A model generated the notes under the pieces. It searched no databases and was not told where the DNA came from. It saw only the letters and a list, made by a program, of their open reading frames with translations. From an uncultured Prevotellaceae bacterium (GTDB lineage Bacteria > Bacteroidota > Bacteroidia > Bacteroidales > Bacteroidaceae), in NCBI GenBank assembly GCA_937898415.1, contig CALDLA010000007.1, positions 1-64,000 on the forward strand: a stretch of DNA of 64,000 bases, written 5' to 3'. Below are positions 17,186 to 26,123 of this stretch, one piece after another. The position numbers and the translations under genes are program-made. The first letter of the stretch is position 1; every line of letters starts with the position of its first letter.

Positions 17186-17911
17186 TTAGTGATTCCTAAA
17201 ATCCATCTGATGTATTTCTTTTGCCTTCAATAAATCATCCACGTTATCAACTTCCGTCCACACGTAATCTTGAATATCTTTATAATATAATTCAAAATTC
17301 TTCTCGAATATCATCTGCACCAAGGCATCTTCATAGAAAAGATTGTACATTTCCTCATTGACCATTTGGTTCAGTTGCTCAAGGAGGAATCTGGAAGAGA
17401 CCGCGTCAAGTTTGACAATGCTCGCATAATTACCAATGTAATCCGTGAGGTTCTTGCTCATTACACATACCATATTATCCTGAACCTGAACATTATACTT
17501 ATTTGTATCCTTGTGGGAACTGTCAAGCAACACGCAAGGATAGTCAGTATGCTGACATATTACTTCTTTTATTAATTTATCACTTGCAACTATATCTCCG
17601 TTTATGATGGTAATGTTCTCACGCTGTAGATACTTCTTGGCAAACCATAACGAGCCCATCGAACCTGTTACGGAATAGAATGGATTGTGAACGTATGTCA
17701 CATTATCATCTTCCAATTCACGCTGGATTTGTTTATACATATAACCGACCACAACTACTATTTCTGCTTCTGCATCATACCGTCTGATTGTACGAACAAG
17801 CCGCTGTAAAATAGTTGTATCGTCATCCAATTTATATAATGACTTCGGATGATTTAGAGTCAAAGGCTGAAGTTTCACGCCTTTGCCTGCTGATAAAATG
17901 ATATATGTCAT
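17186..17911 (-). CDS. LicC-like nucleotidyltransferase (choline-phosphate cytidylyltransferase type)
   Basis: About 241 aa from the ATG at 17911; an upstream in-frame start would overlap the LicA-like gene. MTYIILSAGKGVKLQPLTLN and HPKSLYKL form the nucleotide loop (K replaces the usual R of GxGxR), and NPFYSVTGSMGSLWFA, IINGDIVAS and VDNVDDLLKA match LicC-type enzymes. LicC makes CDP-choline from phosphocholine and CTP. Its neighbours are LicA-like and LicD-like genes, which together make phosphocholine transfer to the glycan the leading role (inference). Another small phospho-alcohol is possible. Confidence 0.8.
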   Translation of the reverse strand: MTYIILSAGKGVKLQPLTLNHPKSLYKLDDDTTILQRLVRTIRRYDAEAEIVVVVGYMYKQIQRELEDDNVTYVHNPFYSVTGSMGSLWFAKKYLQRENITIINGDIVASDKLIKEVICQHTDYPCVLLDSSHKDTNKYNVQVQDNMVCVMSKNLTDYIGNYASIVKLDAVSSRFLLEQLNQMVNEEMYNLFYEDALVQMIFEKNFELYYKDIQDYVWTEVDNVDDLLKAKEIHQMDFRNH

Positions 17912-17924
17912 AATCACAAATTCT

Positions 17925-18854
17925 TTAATCGTTATACAATGGTAATGCCTTTTTGCTATACTCTTTGGCAAAATGATACCAAAGGGGTTTCAAATAACCA
18001 ATCTCTTGACCCTGCGACTCTTTATACATCGTCCAATGCATATAGAAGAAGCCAGAGATGGAAATATAAGCATAGAAATGCCTTAACTCTTTCTTCGACG
18101 GTTTCCTCCCGAAATAGGTAAATAGGATTCTATCCACTTCCTCTTCTGAGTGATCACCGCCACAAACGTAAGTACCAATGTCAAAGCCTGGGTCTCCAAA
18201 ACCTGCGTATTCCCAGTCAATCAAATGGATTTCCTCGTCATTGATGAGGAAATTTTCATCACGGCAATCCCCATGAGTCAGACACTTCTTTATTCCATCT
18301 GTTTTTGCCAATTCATACAGTTTGTAGATGCGTTCTTTTATTTCGCCAAATTCAGGGAATTGAGAGAAATTCTCCCCATATCTATCTGCTGGCGTCATAT
18401 CGCGGATAGATTCCCATTTTTCCTTAATATCAAACTCCCATCTAACTTTTGGACGAACTGCATGAAGCTTTCTTAGTTGAATGATTCCCCTCACCATATC
18501 ATTCACGTCATGATAGTTGAAAGGTCTGCTTTTAACATAATGGGAAATGCGCCAACCATAACGAACACTCATGGCTACCAAAGACGTATCCACTCCAGCA
18601 TCTTCAATCTGCTTCTGAACGATTGACTCACGACCACGATCTATCAGTATTTCCGACCCTAACCCTGGGTAGCGGAAAACATACTTCCCCCCTTTAAATT
18701 TAAATGATAAGACAGAGTTCGAAAGGCCCTTTTGAAGTGGTTGTAATTCTGTTATTTGAGAAGGCTCACAATTGAACACCTCACAAATACAATTATTGAT
18801 GAATTCGATGTCATTTGGATGCAGAACGCCGCCTGTTGTTTGAATACTATCCAT
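17925..18854 (-). CDS. LicA-like choline/ethanolamine kinase
   Basis: 309 aa. KGGKYVFRYPGLGSEILIDR (ATP loop lysine side), the catalytic HGDCRDENFLI (Brenner motif, D and N) and IDWEYAGFGDPGFDIGTYV (metal-binding D) define the choline kinase / APH fold of LicA. The product would be phosphocholine or a similar phospho-alcohol, the substrate of the LicC-like enzyme encoded 13 bp downstream. No LicB-type choline importer is seen in the window, so choline uptake would rely on genes elsewhere. Confidence 0.85.
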   Translation of the reverse strand: MDSIQTTGGVLHPNDIEFINNCICEVFNCEPSQITELQPLQKGLSNSVLSFKFKGGKYVFRYPGLGSEILIDRGRESIVQKQIEDAGVDTSLVAMSVRYGWRISHYVKSRPFNYHDVNDMVRGIIQLRKLHAVRPKVRWEFDIKEKWESIRDMTPADRYGENFSQFPEFGEIKERIYKLYELAKTDGIKKCLTHGDCRDENFLINDEEIHLIDWEYAGFGDPGFDIGTYVCGGDHSEEEVDRILFTYFGRKPSKKELRHFYAYISISGFFYMHWTMYKESQGQEIGYLKPLWYHFAKEYSKKALPLYND

Positions 18855-18857
18855 TTT

Positions 18858-19580
18858 TCAAAACTTTAATTCGCCTGATTTATACTTTTGAGCCAAAACA
18901 TAGCCTGTAAACAGCTCGAGATCCTCTTTCGTCGTTATTTTCATATTCGTCTGACTGCCTTTTGAAAAATAGATTGGTAGACCCAACTCTGTCATAATTG
19001 CAGTAGTATGAGCCTCTATCTTATTTAGCAAATCTCTTTTGTTAACCTCCTCGTAGATAGAAACAATATTCTTATATAAAAAACTCTGCGGCGCAGCCAA
19101 AACCTTAAAAGTATCACGATTGATGTTCTGGTTAGAGCAGTCTCCATCATTCTTACCATATAGCAGATAAGCAGGACTTGCACTCATTGCGTTTCCCCTC
19201 TCCTTGCAAACACGGATATTGTCAGAAATAATATCTTCTGTCACAAATGGGGACGCAGCCCAATGAATCATGACAACATCATTTGACTTTGCTATACCTC
19301 TCAGGCCTGCAACACCATTCATGATAGAGCGTTCATATTCTGAACCACCATTGACGATCTTTATAACTTTTGTTATCTGATTGTCTTCTGCGATTTTCTT
19401 AAGTTCATCTTGAAAACCATCCACACAGACCAACTCGATACCATCGATTTCTGGATGCTCTTGGTATTTCTGCATAGTGTATGCAATTACAGGTTTACCA
19501 AGAACTTCAACAAATTGCTTAGGGATACCGGCACCCAAACGATTACCTATACCACCAGCAAGAATTATGACATAATTCAT
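18858..19580 (-). CDS. IspD/TarI-like cytidylyltransferase
   Basis: 240 aa. ILAGGIGNRLGAGIPKQFVE is the CTP-binding loop of the IspD/TarI group, and VNGGSEYERSIMNGV and HWAASPFVTEDII follow as in TarI-type ribitol-phosphate cytidylyltransferases. The usual HDAARP is here HWAASP, so the metal site may differ. The gene sits 3 bp before the LicA-like gene and after the LicD-like gene, which suggests a second CDP-activated alcohol (for example a polyol phosphate) for the glycan. A housekeeping IspD role is unlikely given the context. Confidence 0.8.
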   Translation of the reverse strand: MNYVIILAGGIGNRLGAGIPKQFVEVLGKPVIAYTMQKYQEHPEIDGIELVCVDGFQDELKKIAEDNQITKVIKIVNGGSEYERSIMNGVAGLRGIAKSNDVVMIHWAASPFVTEDIISDNIRVCKERGNAMSASPAYLLYGKNDGDCSNQNINRDTFKVLAAPQSFLYKNIVSIYEEVNKRDLLNKIEAHTTAIMTELGLPIYFSKGSQTNMKITTKEDLELFTGYVLAQKYKSGELKF

Positions 19581-19641
19581 TATAATTCCAATTATTAATT
19601 ATTAACAAACTAATTTCGGATAATTTGCCGTAGATTGAAAC

Positions 19642-20535
19642 CTATTCTTTTATTCGTTTGATTTCCCTAATATCAGCTATTGTCTTTCTCTCCTCAAGAT
19701 TCATGTAATAATGAAAATGCCTTGTTATCCTGTCTTTTTCAGGGGGCAATTGCATATAATCACCATACACATGACTCAGATAAGCATCATACCCAATTGG
19801 CATTCTTACTTCAATACCTTCAAACGGCATCAATATATAATCATCAAACCATTCCTTCTTAAATATTTCCTTCCTATACTTATATGCAAAGCATGCCGAA
19901 AACAAAACATAATAATGCCCTTTTTTACAATAGTGTTCTTTATCTAAAGACTTTATTTTTTCATAGTAATATTCTTTTCGGTGATGAGTGAATAGCCCCA
20001 ACACTCCACGTGTAAAAAAGCGTAGATGTTTATGCAACAAAAGATGTAATAAGTCTTTAAATGAACAATCGGAAATCGATGATAAATAGAGAGTTAGATA
20101 TCTGTCAAATTTTTTAATTTGTTTTTCCAAAAATATTGGATTATTTTCAGAAAGATCCATAGGAAATATATCTATGAAGATCCCAATAACAAATGGTTGA
20201 CATTTAAGCTCCCATAATGTGGTTCTCTTATCTACTACCTTTGCAAAAGGGTATGGAACATAGCCTTTATTCCAAGATATTAATTCATAGTTCGTACCAT
20301 CCAATTCTTCTTGCAAAGATAATAGTCGATTATAATCATCTCTTGGCATGAATATATCAATATCATCATCCCAAGGAATTAGACCTTTATGTCGAATAGT
20401 ACCTATACATGTTCCTCCTCCAACAAACCACTTTAAATTGTGGCGATTTAGAAATTCTATCGTAAACGAAAATGTTGTAAGCAATTTACGCTTGAATTTT
20501 TCTTTGTCGTAAGACAATTCTTTGTAGCAGTCCAT
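19642..20535 (-). CDS. LicD-family phosphotransferase
   Basis: 297 aa. GGGTCIGTIRHKGLIPWDDD followed by IDIFMPRDDY is the diagnostic LicD signature with its metal-binding aspartates. LicD proteins move phosphocholine or related phospho-alcohols from CDP donors onto sugars. With the LicA- and LicC-like genes just downstream this forms a near-complete decoration cassette. The C-terminal half is rich in basic and aromatic residues, as is usual for the family. Confidence 0.9.
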   Translation of the reverse strand: MDCYKELSYDKEKFKRKLLTTFSFTIEFLNRHNLKWFVGGGTCIGTIRHKGLIPWDDDIDIFMPRDDYNRLLSLQEELDGTNYELISWNKGYVPYPFAKVVDKRTTLWELKCQPFVIGIFIDIFPMDLSENNPIFLEKQIKKFDRYLTLYLSSISDCSFKDLLHLLLHKHLRFFTRGVLGLFTHHRKEYYYEKIKSLDKEHYCKKGHYYVLFSACFAYKYRKEIFKKEWFDDYILMPFEGIEVRMPIGYDAYLSHVYGDYMQLPPEKDRITRHFHYYMNLEERKTIADIREIKRIKE

Positions 20536-20763
20536 TATTGTTATTTATTTTTTTATTTAATTCTAAAACAAACAAGCAGCGCAAGTTGTGCAGTTATTAG
20601 TATTGGCTAATTAGACATAAACATCTACGTCTTCTGTATATCATGAATTTTCTGTCCGACATAGTCCTCTATATTTAGAATGACATAGCCTATAGCTGTA
20701 ACCGCCTCCAAACGCACATTCAACTTCCCGCGTTTTTCTTTTCCCTCAAACAATTATAGATAT
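20536..20763 (-). other. Gap with a possible short coding remnant
   Basis: On the minus strand about 20637-20757 an open stretch of 40 codons reads EGKEKRGKLNVRLEAVTAIG and continues through NIEDYVGQKIHDIQKT to a stop, with a TAA just before it and no good start. It looks like the C-terminal end of a lost gene. No family is recognised. Confidence 0.3.
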
Positions 20764-21681
20764 TTACAACTGTTTATAGAAATAAATAAATATTTCTTTG
20801 GGGGTCTTAGACGAGAACATCGCCTTAACAGTGTTCCATTGAGCATGTCTATTTATACAATTATTTGAGAAGCATAGTATTATTGTTTTTGCGAAAGCTA
20901 TAAGAATTTCAGCAAAAGAAATAATATTTTCTTTAGCTTTACTTCCATTACCGTAGAATCTTACAGCACCCTTACGCAGAGCAGGAAGAACGGCAGGATA
21001 AACCCTGCTTGAGGATCTGCCCTGGTAATGATATAGAACAATATCTGCATCTACCCATATATTGAATCCTGCCTCGTTTGCCGTTACAGACAAGGCAATA
21101 TCTTCGGGGCAAAAGAAATAATAATCATCAAACCAGCCTAACTGCTCAAAAACATCTCTCTTTATTAAAAAACAAGCCCCACACATACTGTATGTCTTAA
21201 ACAATCCTTGTTTTTCATGTTTATTGTTTTTATGAAAAAGACCTCCTAAGCCAGATGTTGTAATTAGATGAGAAATGGCACTAGGCTTCCCTAGACCACA
21301 CCATAATATTTTCCCCTCACCATTTATCATTTTGGGTGCTACAATATCTATACTTGGTTGAATTATATCTTCATAAAGTCTGTCCAACACGGGTTCCTTA
21401 AATTCTGTATCATCGTTTAGAATTAACACATATTCGGTCTTCAGCTGACGGAGTATAATGTTATTATTCTCCGAAAAGCCAGCAATTTCATTATTTATGA
21501 CCCAGTGCACATATGGATATTTATCCTGTGCAATCTTCAAATTCTCTTCTGTGAACATGTAAGCATTGACCCATACTTCATGCTCAAGTTTTGTATATTT
21601 GGCAATACTGTCTAAACATGGAACAAGATTCTTCATATTGTTCATGCAGACAATTACAATTGCCACTCTTGCTTCGTTCAT
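20764..21681 (-). CDS. Glycosyltransferase, GT2 family
   Basis: About 305 aa from the ATG at 21681 (MNEARVAIVIVCMNN), chosen because it starts just after the upstream stop; in-frame ATGs at 21723 and 21756 would overlap that gene. The GT-A core is clear: VAIVIVCMNNMKNLVPCLDS, NNEIAGFSENNNIILRQ, VLILNDDTEF (DXD-like) and ADIVLYHYQGRSS. The arrangement resembles rhamnosyltransferase-like GT2 enzymes. Acts on the lipid-linked glycan in the cytoplasm. Confidence 0.85.
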   Translation of the reverse strand: MNEARVAIVIVCMNNMKNLVPCLDSIAKYTKLEHEVWVNAYMFTEENLKIAQDKYPYVHWVINNEIAGFSENNNIILRQLKTEYVLILNDDTEFKEPVLDRLYEDIIQPSIDIVAPKMINGEGKILWCGLGKPSAISHLITTSGLGGLFHKNNKHEKQGLFKTYSMCGACFLIKRDVFEQLGWFDDYYFFCPEDIALSVTANEAGFNIWVDADIVLYHYQGRSSSRVYPAVLPALRKGAVRFYGNGSKAKENIISFAEILIAFAKTIILCFSNNCINRHAQWNTVKAMFSSKTPKEIFIYFYKQL

Positions 21682-21695
21682 AAGTTCAACGTTAT

Positions 21696-22400
21696 CTATT
21701 TTAACTTTTTGTACATTTTCCATAAGCATCTGTACCACCAAGCAATCTTGCCACAATGCATTATGGTAATGTCCTTTTCTATCCTATCCCATTCCTCATC
21801 ATTTCTTTTAGAACTCTTCCCTCCAGCAGCATAGAAAGACACTGTTTCACCAATCCATACAAAAGGGTAAGTTTCGCTTACGCGGAAGTTATATTCATTA
21901 TCAGCATATAACCGATATTTACAATCATATTGATAGTTTTTGTATACTGATTGAGGATAAAATATAGACTGATGACAATAATTGAATCTGGCGCGAGTAA
22001 ACCGACTAAATTTCCCTTTATGCAATAGATTATATGCCTCAAAAAAAATCTGACCATAGAACACATGTTCCTGATCCGTCAATTTCGGCGCCACTTTTTC
22101 CAATGTACGCCATGACAGGAAATGGTCATCAGCTCCAAGGAAAATGATAAAATCTCCCGTCGCATATTTCAAAGCCTTGTTCATCGCATCATAGATACCT
22201 TTGTCTGGCTCGGAAATAAGCACATCTATCTTATCTCCGTACTTATTAAGTATATCAAGCGTCCCATCCGTACTGCCTCCATCAATCACAACATATTCCT
22301 TGTTCGGATATGTTTGATTGATAACGGACAAAAGAGACTCCTCTAAACTTCCAGCGCAATTATATGTCGCCTGAGCTATGGTTATCTTGGGGTTGTTCAT
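21696..22400 (-). CDS. Glycosyltransferase, GT2 family
   Basis: 234 aa, a compact GT-A enzyme. KITIAQATYNCAGSLEESLL, YVVIDGGSTDGTLDIL, SEPDKGIYDAMNKALKYATG and IIFLGADDHF (DXD) are classical motifs of WcaA-like GT2 transferases that add hexose or HexNAc. Start and stop overlap both neighbours (ATGA with the acyltransferase gene upstream), so it is inside the polysaccharide operon. Confidence 0.92.
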   Translation of the reverse strand: MNNPKITIAQATYNCAGSLEESLLSVINQTYPNKEYVVIDGGSTDGTLDILNKYGDKIDVLISEPDKGIYDAMNKALKYATGDFIIFLGADDHFLSWRTLEKVAPKLTDQEHVFYGQIFFEAYNLLHKGKFSRFTRARFNYCHQSIFYPQSVYKNYQYDCKYRLYADNEYNFRVSETYPFVWIGETVSFYAAGGKSSKRNDEEWDRIEKDITIMHCGKIAWWYRCLWKMYKKLK

Positions 22401-23005
22401 TCCAAATGTTTTATGATTTTACAGGGCACGCCTCCAGCTATCATATCGGGTGGTATACTATGTGTGACCACTGAACCTGCAGCGATAATTGATCGCTTAC
22501 CTATAGTAACACCCTTCTCGACTATACAATTTGTTCCAATAAAAACATCATCTTCAATGACAACATCAGCTGTATTTCCATTGGTACATAGAGCAGGATC
22601 TCTTCTCATTCTCCAATCTGTAGGGTGAAAATCGGTATCAAATATTTTACATCCTCCACCTATCATAACATGACAGCCGATATTTATCGATTTCTCACAC
22701 ACTATTTCACACCCATTAAGACCTGTCTTATCCCCAATTATCAATTTCCCTCCCTTGCGAGAAATTAGAGAGCATCTACAGTACCATGAAGTGTTAGTAT
22801 AGTTGTTGAATGTAACATTGTTCCCAATTACAATGCTACTATTATCATCTTTAAACAATTTAGGTAAACTCTTCATTGTTTTAATACCACGACCACAAGT
22901 AACTCCATTCAAATATAAATAAAACCGTAGAATGTGGTTTAAAAGTTTTGCCCAACTTCTCCAATATGCCCATCTATAAAACTTGACAAATTTACTCACT
23001 ATCAT
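22397..23005 (-). CDS. Left-handed beta-helix acyltransferase (WcaF/WbbJ type)
   Basis: 202 aa. Hexapeptide turns are visible from about residue 55 (SSIVIGNNVTFNN, INIGCHVMIGGGCKI, VVIEDDVFIGTNCIVEKGVT, IGKRSIIAAGSVVTHSIPPD), the LbetaH fold of sugar O-acetyltransferases; DTDFHPTDW holds the usual active-site histidine. It probably O-acetylates a residue of the repeat unit. It overlaps the next gene by ATGA. Confidence 0.9.
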   Translation of the reverse strand: MIVSKFVKFYRWAYWRSWAKLLNHILRFYLYLNGVTCGRGIKTMKSLPKLFKDDNSSIVIGNNVTFNNYTNTSWYCRCSLISRKGGKLIIGDKTGLNGCEIVCEKSINIGCHVMIGGGCKIFDTDFHPTDWRMRRDPALCTNGNTADVVIEDDVFIGTNCIVEKGVTIGKRSIIAAGSVVTHSIPPDMIAGGVPCKIIKHLE

Positions 23006-23268
23006 CCTGTTCTTATTGCTTTTCCATATTTATTATTTGGGGATATAGACACACTTGAAAATGTCATACCTGGTACTAATTCATTTTCGTCAAGTATGAC
23101 ATATCTCGGATGTCTTCTGGTCAACTTTTCTAATTTACCAAAATATCTTTTGTTAGTTATAAGATAAATTTTATCGGCATCAATGAGATTCTGCTCAATA
23201 TATGGTAAAGCCTTATCTATGAACATTAACTCATTAAAGGCCATTGGAATAATCACATCATATTTCAT
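23002..23268 (-). pseudogene. Truncated DUF6492-like glycosyltransferase, N-terminal fragment
   Basis: About 88 aa from the ATG at 23268 (MKYDVIIPMAFNEL). The pattern VIIPMAFNELMFIDKALPYI, IYLITNKRYF and ELVPGMTFSSV resembles the start of DUF6492-type proteins of about 300 aa, but the frame ends at KAIRTG where the family continues. The TGA overlaps the start of the acyltransferase gene, so the deletion joint fell exactly at a coupled junction. Probably a non-functional fragment. Confidence 0.55.
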
Positions 23269-23537
23269 TATGGCAATCTCAAACAATAATTAAAAATAAT
23301 TGCTCTTAATATACATGAAGATACTTACACCAATGTATGCTTAACATACAAGCACAAGCTATATCGTTTTCCTAAACAACTCAAACAATGACATGCATTA
23401 CTAATAGTAATTGCATAATAGAATGAAGCTATGCAAAGTGGTATCGATGACAAAAGAAGATCTGTTTTCCTTGCTTCACTCAAATAGTTGTATTCCAAAA
23501 TAGAACATACTGAAAATAGAAAAATAAGAAACAAACT

Positions 23538-23557
23538 ATTGGTGTCCGATAAAAATA
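23538..23557. mobile_element. Solo terminal repeat of the IS4-type element
   Basis: Twenty bases starting TATTGGTGTCCGATAAAAA match the left terminal repeat of the IS at 27212-28740, in the same orientation, without any transposase. It lies 17 bp past the stop of the Wzy gene. The rest of the 23287-23573 gap shows only a hydrophobic short frame and no convincing gene. Confidence 0.75.
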
Positions 23558-23573
23558 AATATAATTATTTCGA

Positions 23574-24728
23574 TTATTGCCAAACAAAATAATAAGGTAT
23601 TACATGGTCAATGTCTGCAGGCCATCGGGCAAAAAGTCTATAATCAAAAACCAGATATGCACCGACAATAATAACATATATATAATAATTATTTTTATTC
23701 CACTTACATATTGATGGAAGGACACTTGCAAAGCCCAAGAATGCCATTTGCATGGTCATTCTCATACCATTCGTTTGAAAACTCAGTAGCATCATCAAAC
23801 ATACTGTAACTATATATATTTTAACACCGTAGTCATTTAATTTTGAATCTTTCAACCAATATATCGTTGCGTAACAAGGTATTGCCCATGATAGAACTTT
23901 TAAATTATTAAACTCAGTACCTGTATCATTAAGAATGTCACTATATCTTTGACCAAGTAATGCAATGTTTTCATAATCAATTAGCGATACATAGCTAAAG
24001 ATTATAAGAATCCAATCTTTCAAATAATATTGACCAAGCAAAAAAACAAACAAGGAAAGTGTCAAAATTATAAAGGCACGTTTTTTTGTAAATTTAACGA
24101 AATACAGCAATACCAAAATTAAGACGGTAAAAATCTCAGCCCTATGGGTAAGGATAGATAGTAGTAACAAAGAGGCGCCCGATAGGAAATATTTATCATA
24201 TAACGCATCTTTAATTGATTGTGTTTTTTTGAAGAATTCTTTCAGAAAATAAAACGCAAATAATAATTCCGCTGAAGCCATAGTTTGCCTAACTGCAGCT
24301 AATGGTAAACTGAGGTATGAAAAATTTAAAGTTATCAAAGTCAATAAAGCTAAAAGAGGCCTATTGGATTTCCTATATAACAAATATACCCCCATCCACA
24401 ACCCAAATCCTGATACCAAGAAAAGGAATGTAGGTGAGGAAGATATATTATGCAAAAATCTTGTAGTAACCACAAAACCCCATTCAAGACCTTCGAAAGG
24501 TTGTCTAATAGTTCCATATAGAGGAAATAATAATCCGAATTTTTCAGAGAAATAGTAAGAATAAGATGGTGTATCATTGCCTACCATATACCCTCTTAAA
24601 CCTGTCACCAATGATAGCAAAACACAATAAAACAGGAGCAATTTCTTTTCAGTCCTTCTTCTAAGAAACGGGACTAATATAACAAGAAAGAATCCAATTA
24701 AGTATAAATAGAAATAGAAAAAACGCAT
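23574..24728 (-). CDS. wzy: Polysaccharide polymerase, EpsG/Wzy type
   Basis: 384 aa with about ten hydrophobic segments. RGYMVGNDTPSYSYYF near residue 45 is the GxDTxxY signature of EpsG-family polymerases, followed by a large loop (FEGLEWGFVVTTRFLH) and LPLAAVRQTMASAELLFAFY. It should polymerise flipped repeat units in the periplasm. Base composition is clearly more AT-rich than the flanking metabolic genes, as is common for wzy. The stop codon lies next to a solo IS end. Confidence 0.88.
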   Translation of the reverse strand: MRFFYFYLYLIGFFLVILVPFLRRRTEKKLLLFYCVLLSLVTGLRGYMVGNDTPSYSYYFSEKFGLLFPLYGTIRQPFEGLEWGFVVTTRFLHNISSSPTFLFLVSGFGLWMGVYLLYRKSNRPLLALLTLITLNFSYLSLPLAAVRQTMASAELLFAFYFLKEFFKKTQSIKDALYDKYFLSGASLLLLSILTHRAEIFTVLILVLLYFVKFTKKRAFIILTLSLFVFLLGQYYLKDWILIIFSYVSLIDYENIALLGQRYSDILNDTGTEFNNLKVLSWAIPCYATIYWLKDSKLNDYGVKIYIVTVCLMMLLSFQTNGMRMTMQMAFLGFASVLPSICKWNKNNYYIYVIIVGAYLVFDYRLFARWPADIDHVIPYYFVWQ

Positions 24729-24785
24729 CTGTTAAATTAATTAAGTTGTTTCTGTGGCATTTATTTCAATATTTATAAGAATGTC

Positions 24786-26123
24786 TTAATCCCCTGTTTT
24801 TGACAACAAATAATCAGGAATTGTAGATCCATTATAAAAGTGGTTTACGGTAGCCTTTATTACTGCGATTGTATCAAGTATGGCTCGTTTGTTACTATAC
24901 TTTTCTTCTACTGTCATAAAACCATTTTCCCTTAGTTTACATGACAATTTTTCCGAATGACAAATGCGTATCATATTATTAGCTAAAGCTTGGTGGTCTC
25001 CAATAGGTGACAGCAATACTGTTTCACGTGCATCATTAAGATGAGGTGTTCCATCTTGCGTAATGGTTGTAAGAACCGGAAGACCGCAGGCCATAGCCTC
25101 TCTTATAGTTCCTGAAGTAACATCTACTTTCAATGGAAGTAATGCGAACCTTGCCTTTTGTATTTCTGATAGGACATCCGCATGAGTAGGAAGTTCACCT
25201 GTAAAAAAAATAGAATTTCCCATCCCCAGTTCCTCAATGCGTTGATCTATATTTCTTTTAAAAGTTACTGTATAACCTCCAATAATCAAAAGAGTAATAA
25301 AAGGTATTTTAAGTTGAGCCAAAGCAAATGCCTCAATGGCGAGATCAACTGCTTTATCTATATATTTAGAGAAATAGACAAAGGTAAATTCCTTCTTTAT
25401 ATCGAGCCTATCCTGCCGATTGACTCCAACAGCTAATCGTGTTCTCAGAATAATAGAATTAGGAATTAAGTTGTTTTTTATATGATTAACATATCTGTTT
25501 ACTGAACATCCGATATAATCGGCTCTCCTGAGAATTTGCAACTCGGATTTTGCTCTAAATACATATGAAGAATGAGAAATCGGGAAATTGGCTTCAAAAC
25601 CGGGCTCATTCATCAACGTCTGAAGTTGGACAATCAATGGTATATTTTGGGGGACATCTAATGCAGAAAGAGAGTAAAACGGGTTTTCGGCTCCTATCAG
25701 TTGAATTATATTTGGTTTTATAGCTACAATATATTCCTTTATCAAATTCCTGTTTCCTAAATATTCATATGCCTGCAGCAACCCCTGCCTTAACTTACAT
25801 TTCACCTTATAAGACATAGTAAAAATTTCATTTCGATAGAAATGATAGTGGGTTCCATCTATTATGAATTCTTGTTTTTTGTTTTTCAAATAAGGACATG
25901 GACTGATAATATGTAGTTCTACTTCATCTTGATAGAGTTTCAACTCATTAATTCCATTTGTAATCCAAGGGCTGACCTCTTTAATCTCTTTTCGCAAATC
26001 TATGTTTTTTCCTTGAATCATCCTAACAAAATAGTTAGCAAAACTCATTTTGAACTTAAGACGATTAATTATTTCAGGATTCATAACATTACAAATCCAC
26101 ACAACTCTTAATGGCCTATTCAT
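24786..26123 (-). CDS. Glycosyltransferase, GT4 family
   Basis: 445 aa. The C-terminal GT-B half shows FTFVYFSKYIDKAVDLAIEA, LLIIGGY, FFTGELPTHADVLSEIQKA and LLPLKVDVTSGTIREAMACG (the EX7E region adapted as in atypical GT4). The N-terminal half includes RVVWICNVMNP and IIQLIGAENPFYSLSAL. The start overlaps the stop of the CBS-nucleotidyltransferase gene by ATGA. Sugar specificity cannot be read from sequence. Confidence 0.85.
   Translation of the reverse strand: MNRPLRVVWICNVMNPEIINRLKFKMSFANYFVRMIQGKNIDLRKEIKEVSPWITNGINELKLYQDEVELHIISPCPYLKNKKQEFIIDGTHYHFYRNEIFTMSYKVKCKLRQGLLQAYEYLGNRNLIKEYIVAIKPNIIQLIGAENPFYSLSALDVPQNIPLIVQLQTLMNEPGFEANFPISHSSYVFRAKSELQILRRADYIGCSVNRYVNHIKNNLIPNSIILRTRLAVGVNRQDRLDIKKEFTFVYFSKYIDKAVDLAIEAFALAQLKIPFITLLIIGGYTVTFKRNIDQRIEELGMGNSIFFTGELPTHADVLSEIQKARFALLPLKVDVTSGTIREAMACGLPVLTTITQDGTPHLNDARETVLLSPIGDHQALANNMIRICHSEKLSCKLRENGFMTVEEKYSNKRAILDTIAVIKATVNHFYNGSTIPDYLLSKTGD

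Noticed and set aside
23325..23534. 69-aa hydrophobic ORF between the DUF6492 fragment and wzy
   Set aside because: Cysteine-rich random-looking composition, no start signal, no partner; treated as non-coding gap.
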